Shown here: piece by piece, positions 1-10,214 of the stretch
Layout: each line of letters begins with the position of its first letter
Numbering within the stretch: the first letter of the stretch is position 1
Source: Tritrichomonas musculus
Lineage: Eukaryota > Parabasalia > Tritrichomonadida > Tritrichomonadidae
NCBI GenBank assembly: GCA_039105265.1
Contig: JAPFFF010000001.1
Coordinates: 4,402,001 to 4,466,000 of the forward strand
Direction of reading: 5' to 3'
DNA length: 64,000 bases
Made by a program: the position numbers and the translations under genes
Notes under the pieces: generated by a model
Told to the model about the DNA's origin: nothing
Databases searched by the model: none
What the model saw: only the letters and a program-made list of their open reading frames with translations

Positions 1-267
1 TGTTTGGTTGAAACTTGAAGACTTTTTAATTCCATCAATGAGGCCATAAACATCAATTCCTTCACCTTTCTTATATGAATAAATAATTTGTTGGATATTT
101 CGATTTGATAAGTTCATGCCAATATTTGAGAGCCATCGATATAAACTTACTTGGGAAATAATTCCATTACGCTTTGTATCAAAGGAGAGAAGCTCATTTT
201 CATAATCAACTGCATGTACTCTTGTGAAATCTTTCAAGCGTTGTAAGATACTATCAATTCCATCCAT
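1..267 (-). CDS. EF-hand-like protein, N-terminal part
   Basis: The frame is open from an ATG at 267 to the window edge, giving 89 residues of a longer protein. The visible part holds a segment of the form FDTKRNGIISQVSLYRWL followed by a second helical unit ending in GIDVYGLIDGI. This matches the spacing of the paired EF-hand-like modules common in trichomonad proteins: a loop-like D..R.G.I motif, then a helix-loop-helix with a hydrophobic F/Y..L/F..I end. The calcium-binding loop is not canonical, so calcium binding cannot be claimed. Family assignment is from pattern only; the rest of the gene lies outside the window. Confidence 0.5.
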   Translation of the reverse strand, partial: MDGIDSILQRLKDFTRVHAVDYENELLSFDTKRNGIISQVSLYRWLSNIGMNLSNRNIQQIIYSYKKGEGIDVYGLIDGIKKSSSFNQT

Positions 268-1105
268 TAAATAATTTTTATTTTTGATATAAAAAAAACT
301 GAGTTTTTGAGAGATTTATTTATTTATTTTTTTGTGAGTAATATTGAAAGAAATTTTTTTTTGATCATTATACTTCTGAAAAAGTTAAAAAATTAAAAGC
401 CAATATAAAATATCGTGAAGTGAACACCAATAGTTAATGTAAAAAATTCATCAAAATTAATGCATTTTGAACCCCAAATGAATGACCTACTATTATATGA
501 CCATGGCGTAAATCAAAAAAGCAAGCCCAGACAAAGATATTTTAAGAAAAATCAACTTTGATAACGAATTTGGGCGCCAAAATTTATCACTTAACTTTTT
601 GCTGCATCTGGCCAATATATTTGAAATTTTTTAAAAGAATTTTGGTCAAAACATTGAATATAAAATAATCTCCTTCAATATTATTTCATGATTAGAAAAT
701 GAGAATTATTCAAAAAAATTTTCTTTTGATGTATGAATAGGTTTGTTTAAAATGCAATGTGGGTCTTTGATTTTTGTAATGAATCAATCAATCAGAAAAA
801 CACCATTAATATTTGATGGTGTAAAATTGTGAAAGAAATTTTTGTGCATTAATAAAGAATGATCTCCTTAAATAGAGCAAGAAAGTTATATAAATGGCAT
901 GTAGTCACTCTATTTATCTCTTTAAAAATAATCTAATATGGTGCCTGTATCCCTCTCTGCTTCTGCTGGCATATATGTAGTCAATGCCAACAATAAATGA
1001 GATTTAATGAATATTTATATGATTTTTAATGAAACTTACTGAGAAATTTTATAATATAATTGCTTTTTTAAACGGCCTTTTTTAAACTTTTTAAAAGTTG
1101 GAGAA
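268..1105. other. Intergenic, divergent promoter region
   Basis: AT-rich gap between a leftward and a rightward gene, so it should hold both promoters. I see no repeat, RNA gene or convincing initiator element in it. Confidence 0.6.
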
Positions 1106-3160
1106 ATGGAGATTCCAATTTCCTATTACCCCATTCTCCACTTGCCATCTGTCAAGCCGAATGGGCTTACTATTTTGAACCCAACTCATAAAACTCGAAA
1201 ATGGGCTGTAGTTGGTTCGGATGGCCAACTTCGCTCTTATAGAATTAAAAACAAAGAGATTAAAGTTCGTTTTACATATTCGACATCAAGTAATTCACCA
1301 GAAATTTGTTCAGTTTTTGGTGACTCCATTATTGTTTCATCAAAAAATGAATTATTATCAATCAATAAAAAAGGAAAAAGCCAAAAATTTAAAAAATTAC
1401 CATTTGAAGAGCCAATTTCGTGTCTTGCTATTTCGGGCTCAAAAGTAATTGCCTCCTCAGGTTCGTTAATATCTGAATTAAAAAATGAAAGTGGAAATCC
1501 AACAACTTCTTTACCTTCGCCAGCTGTATCCATAATATTTAGGGAGACTATATGTTATGTTGGATGCTCTGATGGAACAATAGTGACATTCATTGGTGGC
1601 GGAATTCAGAACGTTGCCAAGTTGCCAGCTGCTCTAACATGTTTAGCACCATTGCAAAGGACTGCCACACAATCATATATCATTGCAGGGTGTGCTGATT
1701 GCAAATTAAGAATTTATAATGCTCAAGATAAGTTTGTTTCGGAAATTACTTTAGGATCTCCAGCTACATCTATTGGTTTCTACGATTTTGATAAAGATGG
1801 TTTCGCCGAAATTCTTGTTGGACTTGAAGATTCAACAATCAATTTAATTAATATTGCACTCATAGACACGCCAAAAGTGTTATCATCTTTGCAGCTAGGT
1901 TTTAACGTTTCTAATATTGGAATTGGTAGTATATATTTTGAAGATATGATATCAGCACTTGTTACATCGCAGACAGGTCAAACAGGAATTGTTTTTATTG
2001 AACCTCGCTCAAATCGTTCAGTTTTTGATAGCAAAGCGCCAAAAATTACAGAGAAGGAGATAGACGAATTAAAAAAAAGGATATCTGAGCTTGAATTGCA
2101 TGCAAAACAGAGTAAAGTCAAGCACTCTACATCAATACCAGCTCAAACAAGTGTTGACATTCGTGGAGATCCAGTAACGCAAAAATTTGTTTTCCTTGTT
2201 GAATCAGAGCGGCCTATATCTCGGTTAGCCCTATCATCTACAATTCCTATCAAATATTATCCACGGGCAGATTGTCAAACTGTTATTTCTTTATGTCCCC
2301 AAAAGACAAATAGCTATGCTAGTATAATCAAACCATTAGATAAAGCAGCTACTCGAGTGGCTTTTGATTTTTCTTATGAAATTGGCCACGGAGGTGAGTT
2401 AATCAGCTATGTATCATTTGTCAAAAATCCAGCTGTATTAAACAAAAACTTCAATTTGAAGCCATTTGGTTTGCTGAAAAAAGTTGAGACAGATGTATCT
2501 ATCAAAAAGTTAAATGAAGATTCATTAGCCATCCTGGAAGTGATTAATCCAAATAATGCATCAACTCTTCGCTCTCTGCTTGACAAATGTCTTCCAACAA
2601 TGCTTGATGATGATGAACCACAAACTTTCTCATCAGGTGCTATTGGCTCTACTGTTACTGTCATAGTCAAAGGTGATAAATTTACTGCCAAATCAATTTA
2701 TGTTCCAATCATTGTCCAACTTCGAACATTTATCCTTGATTCAATGAACAAAGCCAAACAAAACGTGAAATTTGAGACAAAACTAGGTGAAAAATGCATT
2801 TTTTCATTCTTTAAGGCGATCGAAGAAAGATTATTCACAGTAATGCAAATTGGTTTTAAATATTACAAATTACAAGCTCTTCAGGATGTTAGAAACTCAT
2901 CTCCAAACTCAAACTTCGGTGATGAAGATACAACCCAAATCATTCAAGACGCGCCAATAATTGAGAAGCAGTTTATGGAATGTAAAGATGAGTATGAAGC
3001 TTTTATTGAAGAAGTGAAGATGTTTTATATAGAGATATGGAAAAGAAATAATATAGATGCTTCTCCCAGAGTGAATGACTTGTTGTCCGCTTTGAAAGAA
3101 GTGAAGGATGAAGAATCTCTCAATACATTGATTGAATTTATGCGATCAAAGCCTAAATAA
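1106..3160 (+). CDS. BBS7: BBSome subunit BBS7
   Basis: 684 residues, close to the usual length of BBS7 (about 715 in mammals). The order of parts matches the family: an N-terminal beta-propeller (about 1-305) with the segment DFDKDGFAEILVGLEDSTI, where animal BBS7 has a very similar D.VGDGV.DLLVGRDDG stretch; a short coiled coil (about 312-340, EKEIDELKKRISELE); a GAE/platform-type region with PISRLALSSTIPI; and a C-terminal helical part ending in a run like DLLSALKEVKDEESLNTLIEF. BBS7 is a core subunit of the BBSome, the coat that moves membrane proteins in and out of cilia and flagella together with intraflagellar transport and the GTPase ARL6. The stop overlaps a UAAA, a known trichomonad polyadenylation context. 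Start is the first ATG. Confidence 0.88.
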   Translation: MEIPISYYPILHLPSVKPNGLTILNPTHKTRKWAVVGSDGQLRSYRIKNKEIKVRFTYSTSSNSPEICSVFGDSIIVSSKNELLSINKKGKSQKFKKLPFEEPISCLAISGSKVIASSGSLISELKNESGNPTTSLPSPAVSIIFRETICYVGCSDGTIVTFIGGGIQNVAKLPAALTCLAPLQRTATQSYIIAGCADCKLRIYNAQDKFVSEITLGSPATSIGFYDFDKDGFAEILVGLEDSTINLINIALIDTPKVLSSLQLGFNVSNIGIGSIYFEDMISALVTSQTGQTGIVFIEPRSNRSVFDSKAPKITEKEIDELKKRISELELHAKQSKVKHSTSIPAQTSVDIRGDPVTQKFVFLVESERPISRLALSSTIPIKYYPRADCQTVISLCPQKTNSYASIIKPLDKAATRVAFDFSYEIGHGGELISYVSFVKNPAVLNKNFNLKPFGLLKKVETDVSIKKLNEDSLAILEVINPNNASTLRSLLDKCLPTMLDDDEPQTFSSGAIGSTVTVIVKGDKFTAKSIYVPIIVQLRTFILDSMNKAKQNVKFETKLGEKCIFSFFKAIEERLFTVMQIGFKYYKLQALQDVRNSSPNSNFGDEDTTQIIQDAPIIEKQFMECKDEYEAFIEEVKMFYIEIWKRNNIDASPRVNDLLSALKEVKDEESLNTLIEFMRSKPK

Positions 3161-3244
3161 AATGTTGTTTTCACATATAATATTTAATTTTTATTTTTTT
3201 AACTTTTTCAAAAAAAATTTTCTGAATGGAAAAAAGTGAAAAAA

Positions 3245-3317
3245 TGGGCAAGTCGTGAATCGAACACCGACCTATTGAGTCACAATCAATAATGCTAAGA
3301 CATTACAACACTTTCCC
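3245..3317 (-). tRNA. tRNA-His(GTG)-like gene, probably degenerate
   Basis: 73 nt that fold roughly as a tRNA. The acceptor arms GGGAAAG/CTTGCCC pair with one mismatch and are followed by A at the discriminator position. The anticodon stem ATTGA/TCAAT is perfect and encloses the loop TTGTGAC, anticodon GTG (His). The T loop TTCGATTC is canonical. Against function: the T stem has mismatches or a bulged G, the D arm lacks a clear GG in its loop, and one D-stem pair is missing. It may be a decayed copy or a tRNA-derived repeat rather than the working gene. Confidence 0.55.
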
Positions 3318-3491
3318 TTTCATTTATACGTAATTTTTATTATTTTTGCATTTGTATGATTCTTAATCCCAATTGAATAAATTCTTTTTTTTATCTGCGA
3401 ATATCAAAAATGGGATCATTTATTTATTTTTTAAAAAGCATGAATTCTAATAGTTCTAATTAAAAAATGAAATTTATTTAATATTATAATT

Positions 3492-5192
3492 CTAATTAAA
3501 ACAATATTCATTGTAGCCGTATAATGATTGATAATTTAATTTCTCTTCTTCTTCATCAAAATCCGAATAATATGAATCAAATATATCAAAATCAAAAAAG
3601 AACTTATTCATCTTATCCTGTTCTTTGAGTTGCCTCTGATATTGAATTTTATTAATTATATTTTGGATTGGTTCAACTTTCGATAAAATATCATCTATCT
3701 CATCTATTATATCTTGGTTTAGATCTTCATCATATTTTAAATTGTCAATTATATTAAAAACATCGTTTGTTGCAAAAGTGTCATAAATGAATTCCGTTAT
3801 TTTTTCATGTTTCATACAATTCACTAGCATACTATTAAAAAGTTTAAGTGAGTTCAGAGTTAACTCAGGATCGCTTTCTTCGATTATATCTAAAACTATA
3901 GGGAAAAAATCTTTATTAGATTTATCTTTTAAAAAAGCAGGTGGAAATTGATCTGAACTAATTGAAAAAATGGTTGAAAAAAGTTTTAGTGCTTGAACTC
4001 TCAATTTGAAATGCCCTGACGAAAAGAACTTTGTAAATTTGTTGATTTCAGTTTGATGTTTTGTAATATATAGATAAAGTTGATCATGATTATATAATAA
4101 AAAAAAATTTAGAAATTTAATATACAGAAGATTATCTTCATATTTTTGATTATTATTATATCTTTGATTATCATCATACTTTTGACTATCAAAAAAATCG
4201 ATCATTTGGTCACAGTTTATTTTAATAATAATTTCTTCATAGATTGCTATTTGCGTTTCTTTTGTAAATCCTCTATAATTTTCTAAAATATTCATTAATT
4301 TGTTTAGAAAAGGAAAAATCCTTTTTCTAGTTAGATGGCAAAATTCTTTGAAATAATCACCAATTTTAATATTACGTAGAAATTTAACTAAATTAACTTC
4401 ACTTGTACTAACAAACATCTGAAGAAAAGAAAATTCAGATTCTGTTGTCCGTTCAAAAAAGTTTGCATATTTATATTGGCACAAGTCATAAAATGATGAT
4501 AATGATTCAATTATTGGGTGATCATCTGGAAGCTTGTTTGAATAATTATAGTCTCTAAGAGCGTTAACTAAAATATTATTAATAATTTCATGAAAAGTAA
4601 ATGAATAAACATCTGGAATGGTATAATATAGAGCTGGATTGTAATATATACTGGAAAAAACTGGTATTGGATTTTTTGAAATAAAAATATTTCTCATTTC
4701 TTTTGAATCAATCAGTAAATTATTAAGAATATGATAAAAATATAATTGGTATCTTTCTAGTTCATCAAACCTTGGATCAGGGGAATGATTTTGTATTACA
4801 AACATTAGGTAATCAAAAAAAGCTTCAAATGCAAAAGCATCATTTTCAATATTCTGAAAACAAGTCCATGCAAGTATGAGTGGTATTATTAAAGAAATTA
4901 GAGTAGGATTCTGCGTTGATTTGAGTAGTTCTAAAAAAGATGTAGAAACAGAGCCGGGGGAATAGTCTAAAGGAAGGCAATATTTCTCATCACGTAATTC
5001 TTCGGTAAAAGCAGCAATACTGGAAAATAAAGAATCAAAATCGTTTTTCTGATATGATTCATATATTTGCTTCATTTTAAAGTTCACATCTAATGGGATA
5101 AAATGAGAGCTTGAGCTAGCAAGTAATAAATTATCATATTTGTCGTCAATAGAAGATGAAAAATTAATGTCTGAAAGGGTTTTATAAGTCAT
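3492..5192 (-). CDS. Hypothetical protein, armadillo/HEAT-like helices
   Basis: 566 residues with no family I can name. It is built almost entirely of amphipathic helices separated by short loops, for example the stretches LISLIIPLILAWTCF, YFYHILNNLLIDSKEMRNIF and LKLFNSMLVNCMKHEKITEF. This suggests an armadillo/HEAT-type solenoid, the commonest kind of unnamed trichomonad protein. A short Asn/Tyr/Asp-rich insertion near residues 330-345 repeats a YDDNQRYNNNQKYEDN pattern. The C terminus is Phe/Asp/Glu/Tyr-rich. No signal peptide or membrane span is evident, so a cytoplasmic scaffold is likely. Start at the first ATG, preceded by an A/T-rich leader. Confidence 0.7.
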   Translation of the reverse strand: MTYKTLSDINFSSSIDDKYDNLLLASSSSHFIPLDVNFKMKQIYESYQKNDFDSLFSSIAAFTEELRDEKYCLPLDYSPGSVSTSFLELLKSTQNPTLISLIIPLILAWTCFQNIENDAFAFEAFFDYLMFVIQNHSPDPRFDELERYQLYFYHILNNLLIDSKEMRNIFISKNPIPVFSSIYYNPALYYTIPDVYSFTFHEIINNILVNALRDYNYSNKLPDDHPIIESLSSFYDLCQYKYANFFERTTESEFSFLQMFVSTSEVNLVKFLRNIKIGDYFKEFCHLTRKRIFPFLNKLMNILENYRGFTKETQIAIYEEIIIKINCDQMIDFFDSQKYDDNQRYNNNQKYEDNLLYIKFLNFFLLYNHDQLYLYITKHQTEINKFTKFFSSGHFKLRVQALKLFSTIFSISSDQFPPAFLKDKSNKDFFPIVLDIIEESDPELTLNSLKLFNSMLVNCMKHEKITEFIYDTFATNDVFNIIDNLKYDEDLNQDIIDEIDDILSKVEPIQNIINKIQYQRQLKEQDKMNKFFFDFDIFDSYYSDFDEEEEKLNYQSLYGYNEYCFN

Positions 5193-6168
5193 GAAAAATT
5201 CAAAAAAAAAGTCTTATTTTTTGAAATATTACAAAAAGTCATTCAATAACGAATTTTCAAAGTCATACCAAAAGATTGATATTATTCTTTTTCATCCTCA
5301 AATTCGCAACTGCAAAGTGATTTATGACAAATATTGATGAGAGTATTTCATACCTAATAACATGATATAACATTACAGTTTTGTTTGAATATAAAATATA
5401 GGTACTTAAATCTATGAAAATTGCTTTTAGCATAAATTCTATCTAAAGTGTAAACTTAAATCTATATTTTATATTCTATCAAAACTGAAACTTATATCTA
5501 TATTCTGTTTGAATATAAACTACAGTCAAATTCAGAATGCTTGCCATTTTAAACACTTAAATCTATAAAAATTGTTTTTAGCTTTTTTCAATATCTTTCC
5601 CAATCAATTGATAAAATAGGAGGCAGAATTAAATGATCGGTATTTTTAAAAGAAAAAATCTAAAATAAAATTGAAAAAAAAGTAATCATGTCAGAATAAT
5701 TTAAGGAAAATATCAACTAATGCTATCATTTTATTAAATTCAAAAAGTTTGGTTTTAACGATCATTAGATTTTCTGAGTTTTTACAATGTATTGTAATTT
5801 TTATGAATTTTATAAAAATGAAAAAATAAAAAAAGTATTATATTAAATGTGTAGAAAATAATATATCGGTTTAAATTTGTTTAATAAAAAAAATATAAAA
5901 GATATAGAATTCACGATTAAAATTTCAATATTTTTTGAATTCAAAAAATTCAATTATATTTGAATTATTCATATAAGAGATAAATAATTTCAAACTTTTT
6001 GAACTAAAAGCGGTTTTATTAATAGATAATAATGAAATTCATTAAATAAAAACAACTCATTGTATATTCTTTTATATTTAATTAATTAATATGAAATAAT
6101 GTATAATCCAAAAATTTCTTTATATTCTACAAAAAGTGGTTAAAATATATATTAATCGCGAACTAAGC
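5193..6168. repeat. Intergenic with a short degenerate repeat
   Basis: Divergent AT-rich gap. A phrase of about 55 bp around TTTGAATATAAA ... ACTTAAATCTAT ... AAATTG(C/T)TTTTAGC occurs at about 5377-5435 and again, with an insertion, at about 5503-5582. Otherwise nothing is recognisable. Confidence 0.4.
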
Positions 6169-6822
6169 ATGACTAAAGATTTAGGTGAACCAGATTATAG
6201 ATTAAAAGTTTGTGTAATCGGATCAGCTGGATGCGGAAAGACAGCTATTGTTGATCAACTCCTTACTGGAGAATTTAATGAGCAAACGAAAACAACTGTT
6301 GGCGTCGATTATCGTCCATATAAAATCAGTGTCAGTCAAAATGTTGTCCAACTTGAACTTTGGGATACTGCAGGTCAGGAAACATACAAAGCTGTGGCCA
6401 AATCTTATTTTAGAGATGCAATTGGATGTGTTCTTGTTTATGATGTTACATCTCAATCATCATTTAATGAACTTCAATATTGGCTGACTCAGTTTCGTCA
6501 ACTTGCCAATCCGAATGCTGTTGTTTTTCTTGTTGGAAATAAAATTGATCTTGAAGACCAAAGGCAAATTTCAAGTGATACTGCAGAGCAATTTGCAAAA
6601 GATAATTTGCTCCAATATCTTGAAACATCAGCTGTTACATCCCAGAATATTAAAGAAGTTTTCGATAGATTGACAAGGACAATGTTTGATAGTATCAGGA
6701 TGGGAACAATTGTATTACCAGGAAAGAAGAAAGGCGTTGTACTTCCTGATGAAGAGGAGCAGCCAACCATGCAAGACATCACTAATGAGTTTGCAAATAG
6801 AGCTTCACTTTGCCAATGCTAA
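6169..6822 (+). CDS. Rab-family small GTPase
   Basis: 217 residues from the first ATG at 6169; an open frame extends upstream, but only from a GTG. All five G boxes are visible: P-loop GSAGCGKT (18-25), switch I Thr in TTVGVDY (about 43), switch II WDTAGQE (65-71), NKID (124-127) and ETSA (152-155). The C terminus ends CQC, a CXC double-cysteine signal for geranylgeranylation, so the protein should be membrane-attached and act in vesicle traffic. The P-loop carries AGC where most Rabs have SGV, and switch II reads AGQETYKAV, which points to the Rab2/4/14 side of the family without fixing a subtype. A charged insert (GKKKGVVLPDEEEQP) precedes the tail. Trichomonads have greatly expanded Rab sets. 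Confidence 0.9.
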   Translation: MTKDLGEPDYRLKVCVIGSAGCGKTAIVDQLLTGEFNEQTKTTVGVDYRPYKISVSQNVVQLELWDTAGQETYKAVAKSYFRDAIGCVLVYDVTSQSSFNELQYWLTQFRQLANPNAVVFLVGNKIDLEDQRQISSDTAEQFAKDNLLQYLETSAVTSQNIKEVFDRLTRTMFDSIRMGTIVLPGKKKGVVLPDEEEQPTMQDITNEFANRASLCQC

Positions 6823-7286
6823 TTAAATTCAATAAATATCAACTTTAAAAAAAAGAAATTAATTCGATATCTTTATTTATTTTCTTTTTTTAGGTAAAAG
6901 AGTATCCATAATTAGCAAAGTTAAAATTACATATCATTTAAATATATTTACTTATACATTTATATCGTTATATCAAAAAATCAAAGAATCATTTATATAA
7001 TTATTAAGATACCCGATTGAATCATTCTTTGATTTTTTGTTTTTAACAATAAAGATCATACAATAGCACTAATATTTTATTTTGGATTAATGTTAAATCA
7101 ATTTCCTTTTTTATTTAAAACAATCCTTCTTTTTAATCGAGTTATTAACGTATCGATTTTTTGTAGCTTTTTCAATCTTTCAATAGTTAATCTACTCATT
7201 TTTTAGCGTTTTTATACAAATTTTTCATAGAGAGCATTTAAAATTTTAATCAATTGATTAAAATTTTTATTTTCACAAGAATCAAA
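6823..7286. other. Intergenic with a small inverted repeat
   Basis: Between two rightward genes. The phrase AAAAAATCAAAGAAT at about 6975-6990 is repeated in inverse orientation at about 7024-7040 across a 35-nt spacer. It could be a transcript-end hairpin or a tiny fold-back insertion. Confidence 0.4.
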
Positions 7287-7709
7287 ATGCCTCTTGTCAG
7301 AATCACAATTCGAAAAGACCTAAAGCCCGAAACTAAAAAAGCAATTTCTGATGCTGTTCATCTTGGCCTCGTAGAAGAATTCAAGATTCCAGATTCAGAT
7401 TTTTGGCATATAATTGAAGAACTCGATCCACATAATATAATTTCCTCACATTCATATTTGGGCGTTGAACATGGTCCAAATCTTTGCTATATTCAAATTG
7501 TCGCAGGTAAAGGACGAAAAGCTCAACAGAAAAAAGATCTTTATAAGTCAATTGTAAAGCATGCAACTGAAACACAAAAAGAAATTCCACCAAATGACAT
7601 AGTAATTGTATTGCAAGAAAATAATGGATTAGAAGATTACTCGTTTGGAAATGGCGATGTCCAATTGCCTCCTCATTTACAAGCTCTTGCTGCCCAGCAA
7701 CAAAAATAA
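7287..7709 (+). CDS. Tautomerase family protein (Tautomerase_2 type)
   Basis: 140 residues from the ATG at 7287. The protein begins MPLVRITIRK, so removal of Met exposes Pro1, the catalytic base of the 4-oxalocrotonate tautomerase superfamily. The whole chain follows the longer bacterial tautomerase type (about 125-130 residues, two 4-OT-like beta-alpha-beta halves): FKIPDSDFWHIIEE, SYLGVEH, CYIQIVAGKGRKAQQKKDLY, and the family's closing P.D..I.L.E...E.YSFGNG.VQL. The substrate is unknown; relatives act as promiscuous tautomerases or dehalogenases. Similarity is to bacterial rather than to MIF-type eukaryotic proteins, which suggests lateral acquisition; that is inference. A Gln/Ala tail follows the domain. 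The stop sits in TAAAC, a trichomonad-like poly(A) context. Confidence 0.85.
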   Translation: MPLVRITIRKDLKPETKKAISDAVHLGLVEEFKIPDSDFWHIIEELDPHNIISSHSYLGVEHGPNLCYIQIVAGKGRKAQQKKDLYKSIVKHATETQKEIPPNDIVIVLQENNGLEDYSFGNGDVQLPPHLQALAAQQQK

Positions 7710-8004
7710 ACATTTTCTAGGTTTGGAATGTGTAGATTTTATTTTTTTTTTTTTTTAAATTTTAGGAATGGGTTTTGAATTTTAAGATAGATTGTGATGT
7801 GACCATCAAATTATTTCAATTTTTTGAATTAGATCTGATGGTTTAGATGAAATTTGTTCATGAATGGAAGGTTTTTAATAGCAATATGATATTGTATATC
7901 TGATATCAACTTTACTAGGAAATCAATTATTCAATTTTGTTTACAAAGATTAACATTTGAACTCAAATTCTTCAAATTAGAATTGTGCTATGTCAATAGC
8001 AATA

Positions 8005-9532
8005 CCGTTAAAATTTTATAGGCATTTATTTTCCCGTGGTGTAAAATTTACGTTAAAAAATTTTTGCTCTCAATTCTTTCAATAAAGAATTGTCATTCTC
8101 AAAAAATTGATAGTGAAGGTTTTTTTGGATCTTTTTATCTTTAATTTATTCTTTTTTATGAAATAATTTAAAGAAAATAAATATTCCTTATTTTTTTTTA
8201 ATTTCACAAAAACCGTCATTAATTCAAATTTGAAAGAGTGATCGTATTTTCATTATTTTTACAATAGACAAACAGATCAAGTTTTCCCTGATTTTAGATC
8301 TTTAGGCTCAATATTAGACCAATTAACTTCAAGTTCATTTGAATCAAATCGTATCTCTTACCAGTTTGACATTTTTTTTCAATTATTTTCGATTTTTTTT
8401 TTCTCAAACAGAATTTACCTTTAATTTTTAAAGAATCTCAAGAATTTTATTAGATATCGCTCAATATAATTTGGATTTTGTCGCATACTTAGCTCATATT
8501 TCTTAACCCACATTCAAAACTCGTATCTCCAAATTTTTTAATAAAAATCTCATAGGATTTTACATATTTTATTCTTTGTACCTGTTTTTTCCTTTTTTGG
8601 CTTATTTTATCTCATTTTTTTTTTCATTTTAATTTCAATAGAATTATAATCTCTAAAATTTTCTTTATGATATTCAATCTTCTTCATAAACAAAGAATAC
8701 TTTATGTTCTAAATAAAAAACATATTTTTTTCCTTTTAAATTCAACATTTTTCAATCAAATTTTTAAAAATTTTTAGAGTTATCAAAAATTTTAAAAAAA
8801 TTTGATTGAAAAGTATGTGAAAAAATGCATTAAATATGAAAATAATTAAATAAATATATTTATTATAAAATATAATTAACATTTTACTTTTTTAAACACG
8901 GTTTAAGCAGAAAAAAAATTTAAAAAAAAAATTATAAACGATCAAAAAATAAAATCTGTTCTTACTCAAGCTATTGATAAACAATCATGAGTATTTTTTA
9001 ATGTAGGAATTATGCTGCCGAATTCCTTAAAATCATTGAAAAAAAGTTGATTTATATGATTTTTTGTATGAACTTTTTGAGATAAACGAAAAGATAGAAT
9101 CATATTTTCAAAATATGGCACAACTTTTATATAGAGCAGCATCTGTTAATCATAAGTGAAATAGATATGGGCTATTTATATTGATCATATAAAAAGTTTT
9201 TTAAGATATGATATAATTCCATTTTTTGACTAGTTGAAATAAACATAGCTAAAAAATCTAATATTGGTATATATCATAAATACAAAAGGATAATCTTTGA
9301 CAACAATTATATCTTTCAAAATATCGCATTTTTAATCATAAAAAAATAATAAACGGAAATAAACGTAAAATTTTGATCAAGTTTTAAAAGAATTGAGAGG
9401 CTAAAAAAAGAATTGTCTTTTTTTGAATAGCCAAAAATTTTTCACTCTCAAATTTTTTCTGAACAATTCATTGAATTTTCTTAACGTAAATTTTACTACA
9501 CGCGAAAATAAATGTATATAAAATTTTAACGG
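8005..9532. mobile_element. TA-flanked non-autonomous DNA element with long TIRs
   Basis: The ends are inverted copies. The left starts CCGTTAAAATTTTATAGGCA and continues through a TTTACGTTAA phrase near 8054; the right end is its reverse complement, finishing TTTTAACGG at 9532. The outer 54 bp match with about five differences, and weaker similarity continues inward to roughly 120 bp. Both ends are flanked by TA (8003-8004 and 9533-9534), the target duplication of Tc1/mariner-type transposons. No transposase coding is visible in the 1.5 kb interior. It is therefore a non-autonomous DNA transposon; the superfamily is inferred from the TA only. Confidence 0.75.
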
Positions 9533-10175
9533 TAGATCTTTTAAAGTACAACCGTAGAACTTAGGACTTGTTGGGACGTACTTCTTTCATTGAAAAATAT
9601 TGACAAAGATCAACTTTTTCAAAATTTTTTGCCAATAATTCATGAATAGAAAACTTTAAATGGTCCTAGATTTTACATTGAGAAGAAGTATTTTTTTCTA
9701 GAAATGCAGGAATCATTCAACGCTCAATAAATACCAATGGTTAAAGTTCAATTTCATTGTAAGAATTTTAGTATTTTTTGTGTATTTTTTGAGTGAAGTT
9801 TTGAAATCAAAAGCTTTTTAATTCATCAATAAGATGGGTGACAAAGCCTTTCTTTAGACTAGTATTTTTTATTTACCAATACATATTGTATAAAAATAAG
9901 AAATTATATAACAGTAATTGAATTAGATCAAGGAAAAACTTTTAAATCATTTATTTAAAGACAAGGTTTTTGACATCTGATTTATCTAAAGCATTTTCTT
10001 TCGTCACTCAAGTCAAAACATTAATATCACATTGGAAACCTCTTTTCCGCAGTTTGAACAAAAAGCATTGATGAGCTGGAAAACAAAAATACTTCTTTTA
10101 GCCCTTTAATTTTTATCATATTTATTGATATATATAAATGAAATTAAGCATGAGGAAGTTATATGATACTATTCG

Positions 10176-10182
<7 letters not shown>

Positions 10183-10210
<28 letters not shown>
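10183..10210 (+). repeat. Poly-A run
   Basis: 28 consecutive A. No retroelement body is visible upstream, so this is treated as a simple repeat rather than a retroposon tail. Confidence 0.9.

Positions 10211-10214
<4 letters not shown>

Noticed and set aside
9570-9590. GGGACGTAC phrase shared with about 17848
   Set aside because: Only nine or ten bases are shared and the flanks do not align well enough to call a repeat family.
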